In this document: positions 59,868-64,000 of the stretch, piece by piece
How positions within the stretch are numbered: position 1 is the first letter of the stretch
How the letters are laid out: each line of letters begins with the position of its first letter
Assembly (NCBI GenBank): GCA_030680795.1
Contig: JAUXUL010000025.1
Coordinates: 41,115-105,114, forward strand
Reading direction: 5' to 3'
DNA length: 64,000 nucleotides
Origin: Anaerolineales bacterium
GTDB taxonomy: Bacteria; Chloroflexota; Anaerolineae; Anaerolineales; Villigracilaceae
Notes under the pieces: model-generated
Database searches by the model: none
What the model was told of the DNA's origin: nothing
Seen by the model: the letters and a program-made list of their open reading frames with translations, nothing else
Translations under genes and position numbers: made by a program

Positions 59868-59901
59868 AGAGGCTTTCCGAGAGGAGAGTCTCTTTTTTTT
59901 T
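59868..59901 (+). terminator. Terminator of the SPFH gene
   Basis: A stem with small bulges (AGAG / CTCT and TCC / GGA around GAGA) ends in an uninterrupted run of nine or ten T residues. Confidence 0.8.
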
Positions 59902-59902
59902 C

Positions 59903-59996
59903 CGGTGGTTTCGATACGCCGCTGGGTTTCGATCCGGAATTCGATACGCTCCGCTACTCAATCCTAATCAACCAGCACCGGCTACACAACCACCGG
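59903..59996. repeat. GGTGGTTTCGATACG-type palindromic repeat
   Basis: ggtggtttcgatacg at the left and ctactcaatcc, accaccgg towards the right form an imperfect inverted repeat of the family seen at 12319. Confidence 0.65.
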
Positions 59997-60005
59997 GGTA
60001 ATTTG

Positions 60006-61580
60006 TTATTCCAATTCTGCAAGCACATCTGGGACGGCATCCAGCACGTCGCTGGCAAGGACAGAGGCAGTTGTGCCGAGGATTTCGGCAGCGCGCAGAC
60101 CGGCCTGGGCGTGGATAAATGCGCCTGCAACGGCGGCAGCATAGGCAGCCAGTCCTTGTGCGCGGAGACCGACGATCAAACCTGCCAGCACGTCGCCAGT
60201 GCCGGCGCTGGCCAGGGCTGGTGTGGCCACGGGGATGAGGGTGATATGCCCGTCCGGGGAGGCGATGACGGTGAAGGCGCCTTTCAAGACGACGACGTGG
60301 CCCCATTCTTTTGCATACCTGCCTGCAACTTCTGCGCGGTGATTTTGAATCTCTTCTTTTGATAAGCCAGTCAAGACGGACATTTCGCCAGGATGCGGGG
60401 TTAATATTGCGGGCGCAAATAATTTTTTATGCCAATCCCTGATGTGAGATAAATGCCTCAAGCCATCTGCGTCCACAACCATTGGCAATCTAATAGAGGG
60501 GATTATTTTTTCGATAAAGGTTCTGGTTGAAGGTTTATCGCCGAGGCCGGGTCCAACCAGGAAGGCTGTGGCACGTTGCAATCCTTCGACTAAGCTCAGG
60601 ACAGGGCTTTGTAATACGTCGTCTGAGGCTTTGTCTGAAATAAATCCGTTTTCGTGCGGGAGCAAAACCCAGATCGCTTCGGGCAGGTGACCTGCGAGAG
60701 CGGCGTGTAAGGGTTCAGGGACGGCCATTGCAACGAGTCCCGTGCCGATGCGATAGGCAGCCCTGCCCGCCAACAGCGCGGCGCCGGTGTAGGATGTGGA
60801 ACCAGCCACAACGAAGGCGGTACCAAATGTCCCTTTGTGTGAGGCGGGCGTTCGCTCAGGCAAGAGGGCAGAGACCATGTCCCAATCCGCAACCTCGGAT
60901 TTGATCGCATGCCATGAATCCAAATTTTCCGGCAAGCCGATATCCACGACCTGCAAGCCGCCGACGAATTCAAAGGCGGGTAATATTAACAAGCCCTGCT
61001 TGACGGCCGCCATCGTGACGGTGATATCGGCAGGGATGGTTTCAGGGGCGGCTGTGCCTGTGTCGCAATCCACGCCAGAGGGACAATCCACGGCGATGAC
61101 AAGGGGCGGAGAATGTAGTTCGGAGAGGATCAGGCTGCAGGTTTGGAGGAGGCGCGCCGCTTCTTTCTTTAACGGGAGCTGGAGGCCGGTGCCAAGCAGT
61201 CCATCCAGGAGGACATCTGACTGATCAAGAAAGGCGGTAAGGGTTTCATCATTTTTTTCATGCGCGGATTCGGATATCCCGCCGCCGGCAGACAAATAGC
61301 GCGTGATGAGTTCGTCATGCTGTGATTTGCGGTTGACGAGGCAGGCATGCGTACGCCAGCCTGCATTCGCAAGCCAGGCCAGGGCGACGAGGGTATCGCC
61401 GCCATTATTGCCCGAGCCGACCAGGCCGGTGACTTCATGCCAGCCATATTCCCCCCCAAGGGCATGGATGAGTTCGGCCAGCCCGCGCCCGGCATTTTCC
61501 ATCATCTGAGCATAAGAGAGGCCGCTTGCATCGGCTTCTTTTTCGATGGCGCGCATTTGGGCCGTAGTTACTAGTTTCAT
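60006..61580 (-). CDS. nnr: Bifunctional NAD(P)H-hydrate epimerase / ADP-dependent dehydratase Nnr
   Basis: The 524-residue protein repairs hydrated NAD(P)H. The N-terminal epimerase half has VGSGNNGGDTLVAL near residue 52 and VDCPSGVDCDTG near 164. The C-terminal kinase-like half has VDADGLRHL, ILTPHPGEMSVLTG and GTGDVLAGLIVGL. A copy of the 23-nt repeat is translated in frame as SPVLSLVEG near residue 325. The ATG lies directly after the TAA of the integron integrase gene, so the two could be cotranscribed. Confidence 0.94.
   Translation of the reverse strand: MKLVTTAQMRAIEKEADASGLSYAQMMENAGRGLAELIHALGGEYGWHEVTGLVGSGNNGGDTLVALAWLANAGWRTHACLVNRKSQHDELITRYLSAGGGISESAHEKNDETLTAFLDQSDVLLDGLLGTGLQLPLKKEAARLLQTCSLILSELHSPPLVIAVDCPSGVDCDTGTAAPETIPADITVTMAAVKQGLLILPAFEFVGGLQVVDIGLPENLDSWHAIKSEVADWDMVSALLPERTPASHKGTFGTAFVVAGSTSYTGAALLAGRAAYRIGTGLVAMAVPEPLHAALAGHLPEAIWVLLPHENGFISDKASDDVLQSPVLSLVEGLQRATAFLVGPGLGDKPSTRTFIEKIIPSIRLPMVVDADGLRHLSHIRDWHKKLFAPAILTPHPGEMSVLTGLSKEEIQNHRAEVAGRYAKEWGHVVVLKGAFTVIASPDGHITLIPVATPALASAGTGDVLAGLIVGLRAQGLAAYAAAVAGAFIHAQAGLRAAEILGTTASVLASDVLDAVPDVLAELE
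60583..60605. repeat. 23-nt repeat inside nnr
   Basis: CCTTCGACTAAGCTCAGG followed by ACAGG; the gene remains in frame through it (SPVLSLVEG). Confidence 0.85.
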
Positions 61581-61593
61581 TTATCCCTGACCT

Positions 61594-61618
61594 TGCCCTC
61601 TCCCTTTGGGAGAAGGGG
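61594..61618. repeat. CCCTCTCCC...GGGAGA palindrome at the integrase tail
   Basis: Same family as 17246 and 34494. In the restored integrase frame it encodes [10 protein letters not shown] just before the stop codon. Confidence 0.7.
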
Positions 61619-61691
61619 AATCGAGGGGGGATTTGACGGCGAGGCCGCCGCGTTGTAAGACATGCGTATAAATCATAGTGGTTTTTACGTC

Positions 61692-61714
61692 CCTTCGACG
61701 AGCTCAGGGCATGC
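61692..61714. repeat. 23-nt repeat breaking the integrase gene (3' copy)
   Basis: CCTTCGACGAGCTCAGGG and CATGC lie between the codons for LLGHK and DVKTT of the integrase. Its 23 bases shift the frame just before the catalytic tyrosine. Confidence 0.88.
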
Positions 61715-62134
61715 CTTGTGGCCGAGGAGTTCCTGGATGGTACGGATATCATAACCGTTTTGGAGGAGTTGGGTGGCGAAGGAATGGCGGAAGGTATGAG
61801 GCGAGACGTGTTTATCTATTTTGGCGAGCAGGGATGCTTGACGAACTGCTTTTTGCAAGACGCTTGGGTCCATGTGGTAACGCCTGGTTTTTTTGGTTTC
61901 GGGGTCAACAGAACGCGCATAGGCAGGGAAGAGATATTGCCAGATCCATTCTTTAGGGGCGTTGGGATATTTTCGGGCGAGGGCATAAGGCAGGTAGACC
62001 TCGCCATAGCCTGCCTGGAGGTCTTGGTGATGAATGTCACCAACGGTTTTCAAGTGAGTTTGCAGGTCTGGGATCAGCGCATCAGGTAACATGGTGGCGC
62101 GGTCTTTTTCGCCTTTGCCATCGCGGACGATGAT

Positions 62135-62157
62135 ACTTCGACAAGCTCAGCACAAGT
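62135..62157. repeat. 23-nt repeat breaking the integrase gene (central copy)
   Basis: ACTTCGACAAGCTCAGCAC and AAGT lie between codons for DFGDHQ and [12 protein letters not shown]. The 23 bases shift the frame. Confidence 0.88.
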
Positions 62158-62592
62158 CTGGTGGTCGCCGAAGTCAATATCCTTGACGCGCAGGCGCATA
62201 CATTCCATCAGGCGCAGGCCGCTGCCGTAGAGAAGCTTTGTCATTAACTGGGAAACGCCTGTCATTTTATTGATGACGGACATGGCTTCCGGGTGGGTGA
62301 GGACAACTGGCAGGGTTTCAGATCTTCGGGCGCGGATAATATCGGAGGGAAGGGTGATGTCTATTTTCAGGACGAAGCGATAAAGGAAGATGACGGCACT
62401 CAAGGCCTGATTTTGGGTGGAGGCGGCGAGTTGTTTTTGGTTGGCAAGATGGGCGATAAATGCTTGTATTTCCTCTGCGCCCATGTCTTTGGGATGGCGT
62501 TTATTATGGAACAGGATGTAGCGCCTGATCCAGTCTATGTATGTTTTTTCGGTGCGGGAGGAGTAATGTTTGATGCGAATGGCATCGCTGAC

Positions 62593-62616
62593 ACGTTCGA
62601 CAAGCTCAGTGCAAGC
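62593..62616. repeat. 24-nt in-frame repeat copy in the integrase N-terminus
   Basis: ACGTTCGACAAGCTCAGTGC and AAGC encode ACTELVER between LLEQ and VSDAIR, keeping the frame. Confidence 0.8.
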
Positions 62617-62708
62617 TTGTTCGAGAAGTTTTTTCGCTTTTCCTCTTTCGGGGGTCTTCGAGGGGGAAGATGTAGGTTGTGGTTGCATGTATTCACCTGT
62701 TTAAGTTT

Positions 62709-62718
62709 GTGCTATACT
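62709..62718 (+). promoter_or_regulatory. Possible extended -10 promoter between intI and the first cassette
   Basis: TGCTATACT fits an extended -10 element reading towards the cassette. It lies 54 bases upstream of the ferredoxin-like gene. No convincing -35 is seen. By position this gap should hold the integron attI site, but I could not assign the core. Confidence 0.4.
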
Positions 62719-62771
62719 GTGCTCCATGTTTCAGGGATTCGACCCCATACAACCATTGAAAGGAGAGCAAA

Positions 62772-63656
62772 ATGTGCGAGTTCTGTACTGAACACGGCGA
62801 GGGAAAGAAATGGTATCTCCAGATGAAGAACTACACCGACGAATTACTCCATGAGGAACTTTCTTCCGCCCAGAAGGACATCGAAGGAGTCACAACGCGT
62901 TTCGAGTGGTACAACCGCTTCTGGGAGAGCTTTGTGATGCCAGCCGTCGGTGGCGTAACCAAGACGGAAGGGGAACCACGAGAAGCTCCGCCACCGACTG
63001 AGCTTTCTAAGGCCCAACCCAGCGAAGATGAGATCGTGGCACAGCGGAAAATCACGCATTTCGGTCAGGTACTGCCCATCGAGGACGTTGAGCAAGTGAT
63101 AGATATGGTGAGCTCTATCACGAGAATGCCTTGTGGATGCCGGTTCATCACGACGGGGAAAGCAGACAAACGATACTGCTTTGGCTTGGGGATCGACAGA
63201 TTTGGTATACTTGGTAATTTTCCTGATGCCGCTTCGTCCCTGGAGGTGCTTGACAAGAAGGAGGCCAAGAGAATCTTCCGTAAATACGACGAGGAAGGGC
63301 TGATGCACAGCATTTGGACAAGCCTAACTCCCCACGTAGCAGGCTTATGCAACTGTGATCGCGATTGCGGGGTTTACAAGAGCTACATCGAGAAGCGAGG
63401 GACCCCGACTTTTTTCCGAGCGGAGTACATCTGCCAAATAAACTGGGACCTCTGCACGGGGTGCAAGGAATGTATGAGCCAATGCCAGTTCGGAGCTCAG
63501 TTCTACTCGTCTGCGCTTGCCAAGGTCTATATCGATTCGACTAGGTGCTTCGGGTGCGGCGTATGTAGAGCGGCATGCCCATACGATGCCATTGCGCTCA
63601 TTCCAAGGCAGGAAAACCCTGAGACGGCGAACGTTTGGCTGAGAAATACAGTGTAA
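62772..63656 (+). CDS. Cassette-borne ferredoxin-type [4Fe-4S] protein
   Basis: The 294-residue protein has an N-terminal CEFC, a central region with MPCGCRF and LCNCDRDCGVY, and a C-terminal pair of ferredoxin motifs: CTGCKECMSQC and CFGCGVCRAACPYDAI. GGAG lies before the ATG. The codon choice looks unlike that of the neighbouring core genes. It lies between the integrase and an attC site, which marks it as an integron gene cassette. It probably serves electron transfer; the partner is unknown. Confidence 0.85.
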   Translation: MCEFCTEHGEGKKWYLQMKNYTDELLHEELSSAQKDIEGVTTRFEWYNRFWESFVMPAVGGVTKTEGEPREAPPPTELSKAQPSEDEIVAQRKITHFGQVLPIEDVEQVIDMVSSITRMPCGCRFITTGKADKRYCFGLGIDRFGILGNFPDAASSLEVLDKKEAKRIFRKYDEEGLMHSIWTSLTPHVAGLCNCDRDCGVYKSYIEKRGTPTFFRAEYICQINWDLCTGCKECMSQCQFGAQFYSSALAKVYIDSTRCFGCGVCRAACPYDAIALIPRQENPETANVWLRNTV

Positions 63657-63742
63657 TAACGTTCTGTAAGTCGAAGCAGACTCACTGCACAAGCCGATGC
63701 TTAGCTGGCAACTATGCTTCTACATACAAGAAGAACAGCGCA

Positions 63743-63874
63743 GCCCAACACGCGCTTGGAGCCGACCGCCCTTCGGGCGTGTTATATCGAAGGTCGCTTT
63801 CGTTGTTGCGGTTGATGCTGGATTTAGGTAAACTCAGTTCAGCCAAGCGGCGGCTCAAGCGCCACCCGTTGAAA
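63743..63874 (+). other. attC recombination site of the integron
   Basis: R'' core GCCCAAC (63743-63749) fits RYYYAAC; the 3' core GTTGAAA (63868-63874) fits GTTRRRY except for the last base. Inside, GCGCTTGGAGCCG (63752-63764) pairs with CGGCTCAAGCGC (63851-63862), leaving a single extrahelical G, as in true attC sites. The 86-base variable loop holds no gene. The site lies 87 bases after the ferredoxin gene stop. Confidence 0.78.
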
Positions 63875-63937
63875 CTGTCGAAAAAGTGGGGGAATAACTA
63901 GCACAAAGCTACAGGGTTCTATAAGATAGAGGAACCT

Positions 63938-64000
63938 ATGGCAAAATTCAAACCATGCAATGAAGATCAATTGGTCATGCTCCCGATTTCCCTGCAGGAC
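63938..64000 (+). CDS. Start of a transposase gene (IS1182/IS5-like), cut by the window edge
   Basis: The last 21 codons read MAKFKPCNEDQLVMLPISL and QD, matching the N terminus of IS1182-family-type transposases. AGAGGA precedes the ATG. The insertion sequence would start between the attC site and this codon; its terminal repeat is not resolved here. It lies where a second cassette would be expected. Confidence 0.55.
   Translation, partial: MAKFKPCNEDQLVMLPISLQD

Larger units (their letters stand above)
61581..62688 (-). pseudogene. intI: Integron integrase IntI, interrupted by short repeats
   Basis: The gene encodes a tyrosine recombinase with the IntI-specific extra domain ([21 protein letters not shown]). 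The first part (62074-62688) has the catalytic arginine in [19 protein letters not shown]. The second (61685-62092) has [13 protein letters not shown]. The catalytic tyrosine lies in [16 protein letters not shown], in a third frame. Removing two 23-nt repeats, at 62135-62157 and 61692-61714, restores one continuous frame from 62688 to the TAA at 61581 (1062 nt). A third, 24-nt copy near the N terminus is in frame. As it stands the enzyme should be inactive. Confidence 0.88.

Noticed and set aside
63635-63901. 88-residue ORF after the ferredoxin-like gene
   Set aside because: It runs across the attC site and has no ribosome binding site or recognisable protein pattern; the DNA is better explained as a recombination site.
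1-64000. tRNA or rRNA genes
   Set aside because: I looked through the intergenic gaps for cloverleaf-type and rRNA-type sequence and saw none; a covariance search was not possible here.

Overview
The window reads as a piece of chromosome from an anaerobic or facultative member of the Chloroflexota, most likely class Anaerolineae. This is an inference from gene content: coenzyme F420 synthesis with F420-type oxidoreductases, non-pyrrolysine MttB methyltransferases, a CBS-containing family II pyrophosphatase, VanW-type serine hydrolases, and many short dispersed repeats lying inside genes. No rRNA or tRNA gene was seen. The DNA is of medium G+C and densely coded on both strands.

Layout. 0.2-5.8 kb (minus strand): a YigZ-type protein, then an NAD-linked formate dehydrogenase module (FdhF-like catalytic subunit, ferredoxin-domain subunit, fused NuoE-NuoF). 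5.9-14.6 kb (plus): a GntR/FCD regulator followed by a corrinoid methyl-transfer cluster (corrinoid protein, two MttB paralogues, an S9 and an M20 hydrolase, a methyl-THF methyltransferase), closed by a terminator. 14.6-26.6 kb: mixed genes (lipoproteins, homocysteine methyltransferase, MoeA, a UbiA-like membrane protein, a decayed DUF433/DUF5615 toxin-antitoxin pair, aminotransferase, DinB, GT-C glycosyltransferase, SDR, proline dehydrogenase). 26.8-40.1 kb (plus): a VanW/beta-lactamase-fold protein, a zinc-ribbon coiled-coil protein, an SsnA-like amidohydrolase, then an F420 block (NpdG, CofE, PPOX enzyme, FbiB-C-like reductase, CofD, CofC, a Mer-like LLM enzyme), and a menaquinone-type block with an LLM-MenA fusion, a CPBP protease and UbiE/MenG. 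40.2-46.7 kb: PadR/HAAS pair, 2-hydroxyacid dehydrogenase, thioesterase, molybdenum-hydroxylase FAD subunit, small genes, a CcrM-like DNA methyltransferase. 46.7-61.6 kb: Na+/H+ antiporter, M16 protease, fused molybdenum hydroxylase, pyrophosphatase, toxin-antitoxin genes, XdhC, an SPFH-HTH protein and Nnr. 61.6-64.0 kb: an integron, with a broken integron integrase, a cassette carrying a ferredoxin-like gene and a recognisable attC site, then the start of a transposase gene.

How the genes may work together. Methyl groups taken from a quaternary amine by MttB would pass through the corrinoid protein to tetrahydrofolate, be oxidised to formate, and leave as CO2 through the divergently transcribed NAD-linked formate dehydrogenase. 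MoeA would supply the molybdopterin cofactor for that enzyme and for the molybdenum hydroxylase. The F420 block makes the cofactor for the two LLM-family proteins, one of which is fused to a menaquinone-type prenyltransferase.

The most striking property is the density of short repeats inside conserved genes. They include a 23-nt element that breaks the integron integrase twice, a 90-94 bp palindrome-ended element, perfect GC-rich palindromes, and degenerate tandem tracts with a 7-nt period. Most intragenic copies keep the reading frame. Other unusual features are a molybdenum hydroxylase that has lost all four cysteines of one [2Fe-2S] cluster, and two places where diverged gene-end fragments flank toxin-antitoxin-type cassettes.
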